NCBI RefSeq assembly: GCF_004340685.1
Contig: NZ_SLUN01000024.1
Coordinates: 1-64,000 of the forward strand
Origin: Hydrogenispora ethanolica
Lineage (GTDB): Bacteria > Bacillota > UBA4882 > UBA8346
DNA: 64,000 nt
Direction: 5' to 3'
Part shown: one piece after another, positions 17,831 to 28,015 of the stretch
Layout: each line of letters opens with the position of its first letter
How positions within the stretch are numbered: the first letter of the stretch is position 1
Position numbers and translations under genes: made by a program
Notes under the pieces: generated by a model
The model's database searches: none
Seen by the model: only the letters and a program-made list of their open reading frames with translations
What the model was told of the DNA's origin: nothing

Positions 17831-19447
17831 TCATTGTTTGGTCTTGAATTCACTGGGGGTGCAGCCGGTGATTTTTTTAAAACAGATGCTGAAATATTGC
17901 GGAGAATTGTACCCTACCCGCTCCGCGACTTCGTAAATTCGCAATTGGGAATGGGCAAACAGTTCGGCCGCTTTTTGAATCCGGAGCGTCTCCAGGTAAT
18001 CGCTGAAATTCACCCGCTGAATCTGCCGAAACAGCATTGAAAAATAGGCCGGGCTCAAATGAACGAATTTGGCGACTTCATCCAGGGTCAATTGGGAGTT
18101 GGCGAAGTTTTCGTCGATATAAACCACCGCCCGTTTGATCATTTTCTCCGCATCGCTCATTCTGTTCTGAGCTGAGATGCTCATCACTTCGGCCAACTTG
18201 CCCCGTACCCACTTGGCGACCTCGGCGATGTTATCCATCCCGATCACCTGGGGAATGATATCATTTGACAGCGACGCCAGCTTGCTTTGGTCCCCCCCAT
18301 TTCCGATCCCGGCTTTACATGCCAGTACGACCAGTTCCACGGCGATCATCCGCACATGGGAAAAGTCTAAACCCTTGGTGTTTTTCAGAAGCGAGAACAG
18401 TTGCTCGCTTTTTAAGAACACCTCGTCGGCTTGGCCCATTTTCAACCCATTGATGATTGCCAGCTGTTCTTCATCGAAATTGAGATTCATTGCGGGCCGC
18501 GAGGTATCGATTTCGCCAAACCGTAAAATGCTGCGGTTTTCAAAGCGCCAACCATAGGCCGCCGCCAGCTTGGCCTCTTCGTAAGAACTGGCTATCCGCT
18601 CGACCCCTTGATAAACTCTTCCCAGACTGATGGTGAAAAAGTACTCCTCGACCGTGGCGAGACGGCTCCGTATCAGCTCCGTCCGGTTCTCCATGTATCG
18701 CGCGCATGCTTCCGGGGCGGCAAAGTCCCGATAGATCATGACCAGCTCCGCTTCACCGCGCTGAACGAGGATGGCGTGGCCGGCATCCAACAATCCTTGA
18801 ACGGTCGCGAAAATCTCCCGTTTCCCCAATTCATCGTCGACAATCAGCGAGCTAATCTCCGAGACCTGGCGGGCCGCGACGGGGAGACGGCAGTTTTTAA
18901 AGTTCAGGATGGAAACTCCGTAGTAGCTGTCAGCGACCAGTCCCATCGATTTCCCCATCTCCGCCGCTTGCTCCGGGGCGATGTTGCGCTTCAAGAGATC
19001 CCCGAGATACTTCTCCTTGATCAAAGGTAGTCCCTCGCCGAGCTTTCGTTGGGCCTCCCGTTCCCGGGCCAGATTCTCCCGGGCGCCACGAACCGCCTCC
19101 AGGACTTTCTGATTGTCCAGCGGTTTGGTGATATAATCGTATACATGCAGTTGCACAGCTTTTTTGGCAAACTCGAACTCTTCATGGGCCGTAATCAGAA
19201 TAACCTTGATCCCGGGGTAGTCCCGCCGGATGATCCCGGAAAGCTCCAAGCCGTCCAAAAACGGCAGATTGATATCGACCAGCACGATATCGGGCGTCCG
19301 CTCCTTGATGAATTCCAGTGCCATCTCTCCGTCATAGGCCACTCCCACGACCGCGATCCCATTCTCCTCCCAAGGGATCCCCTGGTGTAGCCCATTGCAG
19401 ATCACTTCGTCGTCATCGATGATGAGCAATCGTTCCAATCCTATCAC
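17831..19447 (-). CDS. Response regulator with AraC-type DNA-binding domain (YesN-like)
   Basis: A 538-residue regulator. The receiver domain (about 6-125) has the acidic pair in IIDDDEV and phosphoacceptor Asp58 in LVDINLP; a long middle region follows, and the C-terminal 100 residues are two AraC helix-turn-helix units ending RVGYNSPQYFSICFKKITGCTPSEF. GTG at 19447 overlaps the TGA of the kinase gene (GTGA), so the pair is translationally coupled; the longer frame from 19474 would run into the kinase gene. It probably activates the adjacent importer operon in response to an extracellular sugar. Confidence 0.92.
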   Translation of the reverse strand: MIGLERLLIIDDDEVICNGLHQGIPWEENGIAVVGVAYDGEMALEFIKERTPDIVLVDINLPFLDGLELSGIIRRDYPGIKVILITAHEEFEFAKKAVQLHVYDYITKPLDNQKVLEAVRGARENLAREREAQRKLGEGLPLIKEKYLGDLLKRNIAPEQAAEMGKSMGLVADSYYGVSILNFKNCRLPVAARQVSEISSLIVDDELGKREIFATVQGLLDAGHAILVQRGEAELVMIYRDFAAPEACARYMENRTELIRSRLATVEEYFFTISLGRVYQGVERIASSYEEAKLAAAYGWRFENRSILRFGEIDTSRPAMNLNFDEEQLAIINGLKMGQADEVFLKSEQLFSLLKNTKGLDFSHVRMIAVELVVLACKAGIGNGGDQSKLASLSNDIIPQVIGMDNIAEVAKWVRGKLAEVMSISAQNRMSDAEKMIKRAVVYIDENFANSQLTLDEVAKFVHLSPAYFSMLFRQIQRVNFSDYLETLRIQKAAELFAHSQLRIYEVAERVGYNSPQYFSICFKKITGCTPSEFKTKQ

Positions 19448-21255
19448 CCCGCCGAATTTTTGAGCCACGGGCATTTCACCGTAACGATGGTGAACTCGTT
19501 TGCGACGCTGTCGATGCTCAGCCCGTACTGTTCCCCGTAATGCATCGCCACCCTTTGATGGACGTTGAAAACGCCGATACCGCTCTCCTTTGGCAAAATG
19601 CTTTTTTGCAGATTCTCCCGGACCTGCGCCAGCCGTTCCGGAGTAAGACCGGCTCCATTGTCATAGACAGTGAAGATCAGATTTCCGCCATCCAGATAGC
19701 CCTGAATCGCAATGAGCCCTTTGCGCCGCTTCTTCCTTACTCCATGATAGATAGCGTTTTCAACCAAAGGCTGTAAAATAAATTTTATAGTTTGGCAGTC
19801 CAGCGCGGCCTCCTCAACTTCGATCCGATAATCGAAGCGGGTCGAATAACGGATCTTTTGAATGGTCAGATAGCTTTTAAGATGCTCGATCTCCTCGGCC
19901 ACGGTGGTGATCTCGTCCCCCTTGCTCAAGCTATACCGGTAAAAATGCCCCAAGGCTCGGACCATTTCGCTGGTGTCGTCGCTCTTTTGCTCCGCCAAAA
20001 ATTTGATGGAATCCAGGGTGTTATACAAAAAATGGGGATCGATCTGCATCTGCAGGGTCTTCAGTTCCATCCGCCGTTTCTGGGCTTGTTCCTGTTCCAC
20101 CGCTACCAGCAGTGCCTTAATCTTGTCCAACATCGAATTGAACTGCCGGGTCAGTTTCCCGATCTCATCATGGTAGCGGGTATTAAACCGGATATCGAGG
20201 TTGCCCGCCTCCACCATCGCCATCAAACCGGCCAACTTATTGAGAGGTTTGGTCAGCCCGTAAGCGATCAAGTAGGCCGCTATGGCGGTGACGATGATAA
20301 TGATGAGGGTCAGAACGATGATCCCGAATTGGGTCCGGTTCACATCCCGCATCAGGTCGCCCTTACGCAGCACCGCTGCCAGTTTCCAACCGTTCACCCG
20401 AATACTGTCGTAAATCACGAAAGAGTCGACTCTCCTCAGGTTATACTCGAACTGGGCCGACTCACCGGAGCGGGGCCTCACTTTGGTGGCAATCAACCTT
20501 TCCAGCTCGGACGAAGCATGCGACCCGCTGGATAAGAAGCCGTCATTGCTCACCATCAGCACCGATCCCATCTTGGCCAAATTGGTCTCTTCGAGTAACT
20601 TCCGGAAGTAGTCAGCATTCAGGTTAACGATGATCAAGGCCCTGATCCGGCCCAACTTACGGAGAGGAGACGCAATCGTCAACACCTCGGGTCCGGGTTT
20701 GCCGAAAAAGGTGGTATCGCGGTGCACATTTCGCCAACAGTAATTCCTGCCGTTCCGGCAATATCGCTCCACTTCCCGGCCAGGCAGTTTTTGGCGCAGA
20801 AAAAAATATTTGCCCTCTTCAAACTGAAATCTCATCCCGTTATCGAGGTAGATGATCATCGAATGAATCAATTGATAATTGTCCCCAGCGGCGTAGACTT
20901 CATCAAAGATCTGCTTAAAGTAGATGACCGCTTCAGCGCTCTCCAACCTGCTGAGCTTGGAAACATTGAAATTGATCAAATGTTCCAGCTTATCGTCGAA
21001 TCTGATCTTCACCAACTGTTCAGTGACGAAACTAAGTTTATCGGAAATGTTACGACTAAGCTGATGGACCGTATCCTCGGTCATGTGGTAGACGTTCTCT
21101 TTGAGCTGTTTTTCGGTGGAGAGATAAGTGAAGCAACTGACGGTTCCGATCGACAAAATGAAAATCGTCAAATACAAACTGAGGATTTTGAATTTAATCC
21201 GCTGATTGTTAAAGGCCCGGGAGAGTCTTTCAAATAAGCGACAAATGTTGAACAT
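19444..21255 (-). CDS. Sensor histidine kinase (YesM-like)
   Basis: A membrane kinase of 603 residues. One membrane segment near 25-47 and a second near 290-312 (IIVLTLIIIIVTAIAAYLIA) enclose a roughly 240-residue extracellular sensor. A HAMP linker follows, then the His_kinase motif QIDPHFLYNTLDSIKF with phosphorylated His408, and the ATPase N box VENAIYHGV with NGAGL. AGAGG precedes the ATG. It acts with the coupled response regulator. Confidence 0.92.
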   Translation of the reverse strand: MFNICRLFERLSRAFNNQRIKFKILSLYLTIFILSIGTVSCFTYLSTEKQLKENVYHMTEDTVHQLSRNISDKLSFVTEQLVKIRFDDKLEHLINFNVSKLSRLESAEAVIYFKQIFDEVYAAGDNYQLIHSMIIYLDNGMRFQFEEGKYFFLRQKLPGREVERYCRNGRNYCWRNVHRDTTFFGKPGPEVLTIASPLRKLGRIRALIIVNLNADYFRKLLEETNLAKMGSVLMVSNDGFLSSGSHASSELERLIATKVRPRSGESAQFEYNLRRVDSFVIYDSIRVNGWKLAAVLRKGDLMRDVNRTQFGIIVLTLIIIIVTAIAAYLIAYGLTKPLNKLAGLMAMVEAGNLDIRFNTRYHDEIGKLTRQFNSMLDKIKALLVAVEQEQAQKRRMELKTLQMQIDPHFLYNTLDSIKFLAEQKSDDTSEMVRALGHFYRYSLSKGDEITTVAEEIEHLKSYLTIQKIRYSTRFDYRIEVEEAALDCQTIKFILQPLVENAIYHGVRKKRRKGLIAIQGYLDGGNLIFTVYDNGAGLTPERLAQVRENLQKSILPKESGIGVFNVHQRVAMHYGEQYGLSIDSVANEFTIVTVKCPWLKNSAG

Positions 21256-21911
21256 TTTTCCTCTTTCAACGCTAAAACGGTATTTGACTCATTCCCATCT
21301 TATACTCGAATGCCCGAGGATTCAAGATGCAGTAATTGAGAATATTTTAATTAAAAGCCCTGTGATAAAGTCTTTGAACCGACTCGATCCGAAGCCCAGG
21401 GAGATATCCATGAGAGAACTGAGGGCCCGGGAAACTTCTGCCGCAGCCGTCAGCGATGAAAAACAAATCCGCCGCTCATCGTCCGAACCTGGTCGTAAAA
21501 TGAAGGCGGATTCGAGGGATTTGAAAGTCAGCTTGCCGAAGAGCATCCGCAATCAGCGTACGGCGTTCTTACCCGGAAACCCTTTTGAATTCCCAACCCA
21601 TACGAATCGCCCCGCGAACAGCAAAGCAGCGGCAATGAGTTTAAAATCCTCTTTTGCCGCACTTCCCCGACTTATCCACAGCCAAAACCATTAACCCCAT
21701 TCGACGATTCCGTTATCCACAAAAAGGGCACGCCCGGCGACTGAAGATCTCTTTCAGCCAGCCAAAGAGAGCCGTGATTTCCGAAATGAGCTCTTTCCGC
21801 TCTCAACCCGGTCACATTCCATAAAATATTACTACCCGAGTATCAAGCTCCCTCCGCAAGAACCTACCACGCTTATGTATTTTCTGGCGGAAGGAACTTG
21901 ATACTCTGTTT
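21256..21911. other. 656-bp intergenic region with three repeat remnants
   Basis: No gene is credible here. At 21352-21380 lies one end of a family A element (AAGCCCTGTGATAAAGTC). At 21656-21820 lies a diverged copy of the family E repeat, sharing its GCCGCACTTCCCCGACTTATC start with 41804 and holding two perfect TTATCCACA 9-mers (21672-21680 and 21713-21721). At 21838-21907 is a palindrome with ends TATCAAG and CTTGATA, directly after the sucrose-phosphorylase-like gene, where it may act as a terminator. Confidence 0.65.
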
Positions 21912-23372
21912 TTAATCTTCTTCCAATATCAGCTGCCGCAGATCGGCTTCGCCGTCTTTGCGGTAATCAATCGTAAACTGATACGTTTTTAAATCGCACT
22001 GCAGAATTGCTTCGTATGAACCCTGTTTTCGCGCAATCTCTAAAATATGAGTTTCCGGACAGTTAATCGCAATTTCTCCACCAAACGCCGGATATTCATT
22101 ACGAAAACGCATCAGGGCGATCAGCTTTCTGACCAAAGGTGTTTTACAACATTGGTCAATCTCGGCCAATGAATAATTATGGCGGTTAATGGAGCGGTGA
22201 TCGGGATTGGCCAGCAACGCCTCCCTATCGTTTTCACCCGCCAGCATGCCGACATAATAAACCTGGGGTATGCCGGGGGCGAAAAACTGAATTGCCCTCG
22301 CCAGAAGATAGGCGTCGCTATTTTCATGAAGCAAGGAATAATAGGTGCCATAAAGCTGATAGGACTTAAAAAAGCGCTTTTTTTCTGGATTCAGCGGCTT
22401 ATAAGCATAGGAGAGGCGGTCTTCGATTTTTTCGATGACTGCCTGAGCCTGCTGGTTATCCACCCAATCAAAGGCATCATAGACGCCAATGCCGTCATGC
22501 GTATCCAAAACGGTAAACTGATTCCGGGGGCAGGTTTGAAGCCATTGAGCCAGTTTTCGCGCATTATGGGTGTAGAGGGTATGGAGCATTAGCAGCGGCA
22601 ATACAAAATCATAGCTCCAAATCCCCCGCTCAGCAAACTTTAGGGTTGTCAGCCAGAGATCATGGACTTCCGGCAGCACCAGCATGCCTCTTTGAGCCAG
22701 CGCGTCGCGCAAATCGGTAATCAGCTGCCATATCTCGGGCTCTACAAAAAAACAATGGGTCCCCTGGCGTTTGGTAATATAACCATAGGCATCCAACCTC
22801 ACGATCGAAATTCCCTTTTCCGATAGCCATGCTAGATTTTCTTTTAGATATTTCACGGTGACGGCCTGGGTGGTATCGATATCCAATTGCTCCTCGGTGA
22901 AGGTACACCATAATTTACGCGTTTCACCGTCCGAAAAAGTTACCGCTTGGCAGGGTTCTCCGTCCTTGCGGCGATAAAGCAATTCCAAGTCCTGCGGCGT
23001 TGGCCGCCCTTCGCCCCAAAAGGTATCGTATCGCAAAAACATATCCGCATATGGGGAGGCATCTTTCTTCGCCAAGTAATCCTGAAACTCGGCGCAACGG
23101 CGGGACACATGATTGACCATGATGTCACACATTAAATAATAATCTTGCGCCAGCTCCTCTATTTCCCGCCAGGTTCCGAAAGAGGGTTCCACTTCACGGT
23201 AGGTAATGGGAGAAAAGCCCCGGTCACCGCTGGACGGAAAAAAAGGGAGGATGTGAATCCCTCCTATCGCTCCTTTGAAATATCGCTGTACAGCAATTTT
23301 TAAGTTTGCTAAATCACCACCCATGCTGTCAGGATAGGTGATGAGCATGATCTTGTTGGTAATCGAGCCCAA
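21912..23372 (-). CDS. GH13 subfamily 18 sucrose-phosphorylase-like enzyme
   Basis: A cytoplasmic alpha-amylase-superfamily enzyme that should split sucrose, or a related glucoside such as sucrose 6-phosphate, with phosphate to give alpha-glucose 1-phosphate. Hallmarks, numbered from the ATG frame at 23408, are nucleophile Asp206 in RLDAYGY, acid Glu247 in LPEVHD and Asp305 in LDTHDGIGVYD, then GIPQVYYVGMLAGENDRE. The frame can start at an ATG inside the end of the permease gene, but TTG at 23372, 11 bases after AAGGAGG, matches the family N terminus (KIMLITYPDSMGG) and gives 486 residues. It is the last gene of the third importer operon. Confidence 0.88.
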   Translation of the reverse strand: MGSITNKIMLITYPDSMGGDLANLKIAVQRYFKGAIGGIHILPFFPSSGDRGFSPITYREVEPSFGTWREIEELAQDYYLMCDIMVNHVSRRCAEFQDYLAKKDASPYADMFLRYDTFWGEGRPTPQDLELLYRRKDGEPCQAVTFSDGETRKLWCTFTEEQLDIDTTQAVTVKYLKENLAWLSEKGISIVRLDAYGYITKRQGTHCFFVEPEIWQLITDLRDALAQRGMLVLPEVHDLWLTTLKFAERGIWSYDFVLPLLMLHTLYTHNARKLAQWLQTCPRNQFTVLDTHDGIGVYDAFDWVDNQQAQAVIEKIEDRLSYAYKPLNPEKKRFFKSYQLYGTYYSLLHENSDAYLLARAIQFFAPGIPQVYYVGMLAGENDREALLANPDHRSINRHNYSLAEIDQCCKTPLVRKLIALMRFRNEYPAFGGEIAINCPETHILEIARKQGSYEAILQCDLKTYQFTIDYRKDGEADLRQLILEED

Positions 23373-23391
23373 GTTCGGAACTGCCTCCTTG

Positions 23392-24228
23392 TTATTTAAT
23401 CGCACCATCCATTACACCGGCAATGATATGTTTTTGTAAAAACAAATAAATTACAATAACCGGAAGGACGCTCATAATCAACGCCGCCATCGCCAAGCCG
23501 AACTCCGCGGTATACTCCCCGAAAAAATAGAAAGTGGAGAGCGGAATGGTACGGGTATTTTCCTTGATCAGCACCAGGGAAGGGAGTAAGAAATCATTCC
23601 AGATCCATAGAATGTTAATGATTAAGATGGTTACGGTAATCGATTTGAGATTCGGGAATACCATGCGCCAGAAACATGAAAAATAGGAACAGCCATCAAT
23701 CATGGCCGCCTCTTCCATTTCCTTGGATATCCCCTTCATAAAGCCATGATACATAAAGGTCGTCATGGGCATGCCAAAGCCAAGGTAGAAAAAGACCATT
23801 GCCGTTCTACTGTTCATCATCCCCAGTTTCCCGAAGATCGAGACAAAAGGAATCATCAGGGACTGGAATGGGATAATCATTGCGCATACCAGCATGAAAA
23901 AGATAAATTTGTTGATCTTCCAATTCCAGCGCACCAACAGGTAAGCAAACATTGCGCTAAACACGATCAGGACAATTTGTGACAATGCCGTGATATAAAG
24001 GGTATTACCCAACACCACATGATACGACATGGTTTTCCAGGCGGTAATAAAATTGTCAAAAGACCACGAGCCAGGAAGAGCCAGCGGACTTTGGATGATT
24101 TCCATGCGCGATTTAAAGGCATTGATCAACACCAGCCCAAAAGGAAAGATCATCATGACCAAAAAGAATAAAGCCAAAGACAGTTTTAAAAGAGAGGCTA
24201 TATTGACCGTCCGTTTTCTGCCGCTCAT
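23392..24228 (-). CDS. CUT1 ABC importer permease (MalG type), third importer
   Basis: Permease of 278 residues with EAA loop EEAAMIDGCSYFSCFWRMVFP and C-terminal GVMDGAIK. The ATG follows GGAGG and overlaps the previous gene by 4 bp. The phosphorylase gene follows directly, so the imported sugar is probably its substrate. Confidence 0.92.
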   Translation of the reverse strand: MSGRKRTVNIASLLKLSLALFFLVMMIFPFGLVLINAFKSRMEIIQSPLALPGSWSFDNFITAWKTMSYHVVLGNTLYITALSQIVLIVFSAMFAYLLVRWNWKINKFIFFMLVCAMIIPFQSLMIPFVSIFGKLGMMNSRTAMVFFYLGFGMPMTTFMYHGFMKGISKEMEEAAMIDGCSYFSCFWRMVFPNLKSITVTILIINILWIWNDFLLPSLVLIKENTRTIPLSTFYFFGEYTAEFGLAMAALIMSVLPVIVIYLFLQKHIIAGVMDGAIK

Positions 24229-25112
24229 AGCGAATCCACCTCCTTGTTCTTGAGGATATAGACCTGCAGCATGGCGACGGCCGCGACAATCGCAAACAAT
24301 AGAAACGCTTTGGCCTGGCCGGGGCCGAGATTCTGGTTTACAAACGCGTCGTTGTAAACGTGCATGGCGATTAGCTGGGTTGAGTTGTAGGGTCCTCCTT
24401 TGGTAAGCGAAAGATTGACGTCATATACCATAAAGGCACGGCGCAGCGTCAAAAACAAGGTGATGGTAAATGCCGGCACCATCAGGGGAAGCTTCACTCT
24501 CAGCAGCCTCTGCCAAGAAGACGCCCCATCGATTTGGGAAGCCTCTAGCAAACTCTTATCGATTCCCATCAAGCCCGCCACATAGACCAGCATCATATAC
24601 CCGGCGTTTTGCCATACGCTCACCAGAATTAGAGTCCACAGCGCGGTTTGAGGCACGGTAAGCCAGTTCTTGGCCAGCAAACCGATATCCAGGGTTTGCC
24701 CGATAAATACAAATACTCTTGTGAAAATGAACTGCCAGATAAATCCCAAAATCACCCCACCGATCAGGTTCGGCGTAAAATATCCCGTGCGGCACAAGTT
24801 TTGCCCTTTGAAACCGCTGGTGACCAGAGAGGCAAGCAAGAAAGCCAGCACATTGGTTAGAATCGTTACAAAGAGAACGTAAACCACAGTCAGTTGCATG
24901 GAAGCCCAAAAACCCGGATCTTTGATGGCGGCGGCATAATTGCCGAGGCCAATAAATTGGATGCCGTCCAAAACACCCTTCCAATTGGTCAAGGATAATA
25001 AAAGTCCGCTTATAAACGGAATCATTACGACGATAACGAAGGCAAGCAGCGGCAATAAGCCAAACAAGGCAAATATCCCCAACGATTTTTGCTTTGTCTT
25101 TTCCTCATACAT
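24225..25112 (-). CDS. CUT1 ABC importer permease (MalF type), third importer
   Basis: Permease of about 295 residues with EAA loop LEASQIDGASSWQRLLRVKLP. The open frame reaches 25151; ATG at 25112, eight bases after GAGG, gives a start MYEEKTKQ before the first membrane segment and is preferred. It pairs with the MalG-type subunit after it and the binding protein before it. Confidence 0.9.
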   Translation of the reverse strand: MYEEKTKQKSLGIFALFGLLPLLAFVIVVMIPFISGLLLSLTNWKGVLDGIQFIGLGNYAAAIKDPGFWASMQLTVVYVLFVTILTNVLAFLLASLVTSGFKGQNLCRTGYFTPNLIGGVILGFIWQFIFTRVFVFIGQTLDIGLLAKNWLTVPQTALWTLILVSVWQNAGYMMLVYVAGLMGIDKSLLEASQIDGASSWQRLLRVKLPLMVPAFTITLFLTLRRAFMVYDVNLSLTKGGPYNSTQLIAMHVYNDAFVNQNLGPGQAKAFLLFAIVAAVAMLQVYILKNKEVDSL

Positions 25113-25241
25113 GATCATAACCTCGATAATTTTCCATTTTCTTCCAAACATCTCATTGAATTTAAACTTTCACATTGTGGCTTATCCCGAATAGGACGAT
25201 ATACCGGATCATTTTTGTGTTGCCGGAATGCTTCCTTATAA

Positions 25242-25270
25242 CAAGAGGTGGATATCAAATCCACCTCTTG
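25242..25270 (-). other. Hairpin between binding-protein gene and permease genes, third importer
   Basis: A perfect 12-bp stem, CAAGAGGTGGAT with ATCCACCTCTTG, has a five-base loop. It has no T tract. It occupies the same position as the hairpins at 2422 and 37177 and probably keeps the binding-protein mRNA more abundant than that of the permeases. Confidence 0.75.
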
Positions 25271-25285
25271 AATCGCTTTGAGAGC

Positions 25286-26560
25286 TTATTTGGAGGACAT
25301 CTCCAGCCAATCTTTTTTGAAGGAATCGGCCACATCCTTGCGGGTGCCGACACCGTCCATGTAGCGCTGCATGGCGGCGCCAAACTTGACCGTAATCCCC
25401 GCCGGGAAATAATCGCTCATCCGTTCCAGCGTTTTCCCTTTTTTCATGTAGGAGACGATTTCTTTGGCTACCGGATTGCTGGGCTGAATGCTGAATCCTT
25501 TGTAAACCGGCGTAAAGATCAGCGTATCGATATAATGTTTTTGACCCTTGGCGCTTGTCAGCAGCCAATTGAAAAAGTCAATGGCGGCAGCTTGTTCGCT
25601 CTTGCTGGACTGTGCGCCGTCAATTGCGAAGAAGGAATGCGTAAGCGTAATCTGGCTGTTGCCATAGTCAGCTTGGTTATCGCTGATTGGATAGGGCATC
25701 ATCCCTACCTTGGCATCCGGGTTCATGCCTACAATGTTGGGATATACATAATTCCCAATGACCCAGAAAGCAACCTTGTCTTTGGCCATGGCCAGTTGAT
25801 CATCTTCATAAGTGTTTCCCAAAGGCGCGCCTTTGTGCATGTTATAGGTCATGAGCAGATCGAAGGTATCCATCCAACCGTTGAACGTGTCGTTGCGCAT
25901 GAAATCGAACTTGCCTTTGGCGCACTGTAAGAGGATTTTTTGCCGTTCGTCATAATCCTTGCTCATGGCCGCGTATAGAATGGAGGTCATATGGGAACCC
26001 AGCAGCCAATCCATATTGGAAAGCTGTACCGGCGCATATTTCGTCTTCGCGATCTTTTGGAGAAGCTCTCGCAAATCCTTGCGGGATTTGATGGAAGCCG
26101 GATCAAATTTTTTCCCCGTAGCCGCCTCAATTACCGTTTTGTTATACATTATCCCGATGCCTTCGGCAGTCGTCGGCACGGCATAGATCTTGCCGTTCAT
26201 GGTGGTCCGTCGCACGGACCAATCATAGGCGGCTTTCCCAAACTTGGTATTGGTTACATCGAGAAACTTGTCTTTAAAAGCCGTAAACTCCGGGCCGCCC
26301 ACCATGGTAATGGTGGGGGCGTTACCGGAAGCATACAGCGAAGTGAGTTTTTCGTAAATCGTCTGCCCGGAAAGGGGAATGGTCGAAATGGTTACGTTGG
26401 GATGCGTCGCGCTATACGCGTCGAAGGTCTTGCGAAACTGGGTTACAATCTCGGGTTTGGTAACCAAAAAGCTGATTTCCACTTTTTTGGGGGCACCATG
26501 GGTAACCACGGCCATTGCTAAAATAGCGATGAGCATGATCATGCCGAGAAACTTTTTCAT
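25286..26560 (-). CDS. Extracellular sugar-binding protein, third importer
   Basis: Family 1 solute-binding protein of 424 residues. The signal peptide is MKKFLGMIMLIAILAMAVV with cleavage near HGA|PK; the mature chain begins VEISFLVTKPEIV. ATG with GGGAGGG upstream. It is the first gene of the operon whose last gene is the sucrose-phosphorylase-like enzyme, and an AraC regulator gene lies just upstream on the same strand. Confidence 0.92.
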   Translation of the reverse strand: MKKFLGMIMLIAILAMAVVTHGAPKKVEISFLVTKPEIVTQFRKTFDAYSATHPNVTISTIPLSGQTIYEKLTSLYASGNAPTITMVGGPEFTAFKDKFLDVTNTKFGKAAYDWSVRRTTMNGKIYAVPTTAEGIGIMYNKTVIEAATGKKFDPASIKSRKDLRELLQKIAKTKYAPVQLSNMDWLLGSHMTSILYAAMSKDYDERQKILLQCAKGKFDFMRNDTFNGWMDTFDLLMTYNMHKGAPLGNTYEDDQLAMAKDKVAFWVIGNYVYPNIVGMNPDAKVGMMPYPISDNQADYGNSQITLTHSFFAIDGAQSSKSEQAAAIDFFNWLLTSAKGQKHYIDTLIFTPVYKGFSIQPSNPVAKEIVSYMKKGKTLERMSDYFPAGITVKFGAAMQRYMDGVGTRKDVADSFKKDWLEMSSK

Positions 26561-26808
26561 AAAACACCCTCCCTTTGGAATGTTTGATTTTCTTCCAACC
26601 GCTCACCTGAGCGCAGCGGCTGGAGCTCAATCAAATTATCGATGTTTACACTGTATCAAATTCCGATTTTCAATAGACATATTTTGTTGCCGAAAATGTT
26701 GCAAATATTGCCGTATCGGATGAAAACAAATTCTTAATAAAAATTTGCATCGTAAAACCGAATGCAAATAAAATCCTGGCAGTTTATTCTACTTATCTGT
26801 CTCCCCGG

Positions 26809-27705
26809 CTAATGGGTATTTTCATCCCCTAATTTGCTTATCTTGCCCGAGGAGTTGTTGTTCTTTAAGATTTTACAGTATTCTCGCGGCGGCATTTTAT
26901 ATACGGAACGAAACGCTTTCAAAAAATTCGAATAATCCTCAAAGCCGCAAAGCTTATAGACATCGGAAACAGCGACATTCCGCAATAATAATTCCCGGGC
27001 CTTCATTAACCGTTTCTTTCTGCAGTAATCCATCAGCGTCAGCCCAGTATGTTTCTTAAACTTCCGCATGAGATAAAATTTGCTTAGGAAGAACTGTTGC
27101 GCTATTTCATCCAGTGACAGCGGTTCGGAATAATGCTGGTCAATATATTCCATAACCTTTTGAACCAAGGTATCGTTCTTGATGCTATTTTCATGGACGA
27201 CATATTCCCGCGCGCTATAACGGTTCAATAAGATGAGTATTTCGTGTAAATAAGCATTTACTAAAAAAGCGCTGCCTTCCTCGGGGTGGCTATCTTCGCG
27301 ATGCAGCTTTTGCAAGGAGGCCAACATATCCTGCCACAATCTTTCGGGAAGCCGTATGACATCCTTCTTCCGGGGGGATTCAAAAAGATTGATGAAATCG
27401 ATCCCCGCCGATTGCAAGCTCGAAACGCAGTCTCTAGTCATCCATATGACATAACGGACATATTTTTCAGTCATATCTTCGATGATGGCCCGATGCAGCT
27501 GCTGTTTGTCGATTAAGACGATATCCCCGGTTTGCAGATTGTAAATTTTATTGTTAATGATATAGCTGGCTTTTCCCTGAACATGAAAATAGAGCTCGTA
27601 AAAGTCATGGTAATGCAATGGATGGTCAATATTCGGGATATTATTCTTATAATAGATCTCATATTGGGCGGAGTTCATATTATCTTTGGGCACGATTATT
27701 TCCAT
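26809..27705 (-). CDS. AraC-family transcriptional regulator with N-terminal cupin
   Basis: A regulator of about 298 residues. The N-terminal sugar-sensing cupin holds HYHDFYELYFHVQG and LQTGDIVLIDKQQLHRA; two C-terminal helix-turn-helix units include LSLDEIAQQFFLSKFYLMRKFKKHTG and VYKLCGFEDYSNFLKAFRSVYKMPPREY. Of two tandem ATG codons after AAGGGGGG, the second (27705) has the better spacing. It probably controls the third importer operon downstream on the same strand. Confidence 0.9.
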   Translation of the reverse strand: MEIIVPKDNMNSAQYEIYYKNNIPNIDHPLHYHDFYELYFHVQGKASYIINNKIYNLQTGDIVLIDKQQLHRAIIEDMTEKYVRYVIWMTRDCVSSLQSAGIDFINLFESPRKKDVIRLPERLWQDMLASLQKLHREDSHPEEGSAFLVNAYLHEILILLNRYSAREYVVHENSIKNDTLVQKVMEYIDQHYSEPLSLDEIAQQFFLSKFYLMRKFKKHTGLTLMDYCRKKRLMKARELLLRNVAVSDVYKLCGFEDYSNFLKAFRSVYKMPPREYCKILKNNNSSGKISKLGDENTH

Positions 27706-28015
27706 CATAAGCCCCCCTTGATTCGACTGCATTCCACTTCATGCCAAGGAATTCGCCAGTCCGAGCTTGTTTGATCATAACGCTTAACTCGATTTTCGGC
27801 AATATTCAACCCGCTTCCATGCCCGGGTAGGGAATCAATTTCCAGAGGCTTCGCCAAGTTCGGCCCGCTCCTTCCGAGTCCGTCGCTCCAAACCATCACT
27901 GCAACCTGGACCAACGGCTCATCATTTTCCTCTCAGCTCCTTCGTTTTGATTTTCGCAACTTATGTCAGGCATTGGACCGCGGGAATTGATATAATGGAG
28001 AAAGGAGTGAGTTCG
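27706..28015. other. 310-bp gap between divergent regulator genes
   Basis: It carries the start regions of two divergent AraC-type genes. A TATAAT lies at 27991-27996, but the nearest TTGGAC is only 12 bp away, so no promoter is claimed. No repeat or further gene is recognisable. Confidence 0.4.

Noticed and set aside
21206-21694. 162-residue plus-strand ORF in the gap after the histidine kinase gene
   Set aside because: It begins opposite the kinase N terminus, runs through repeat remnants and shows no domain.
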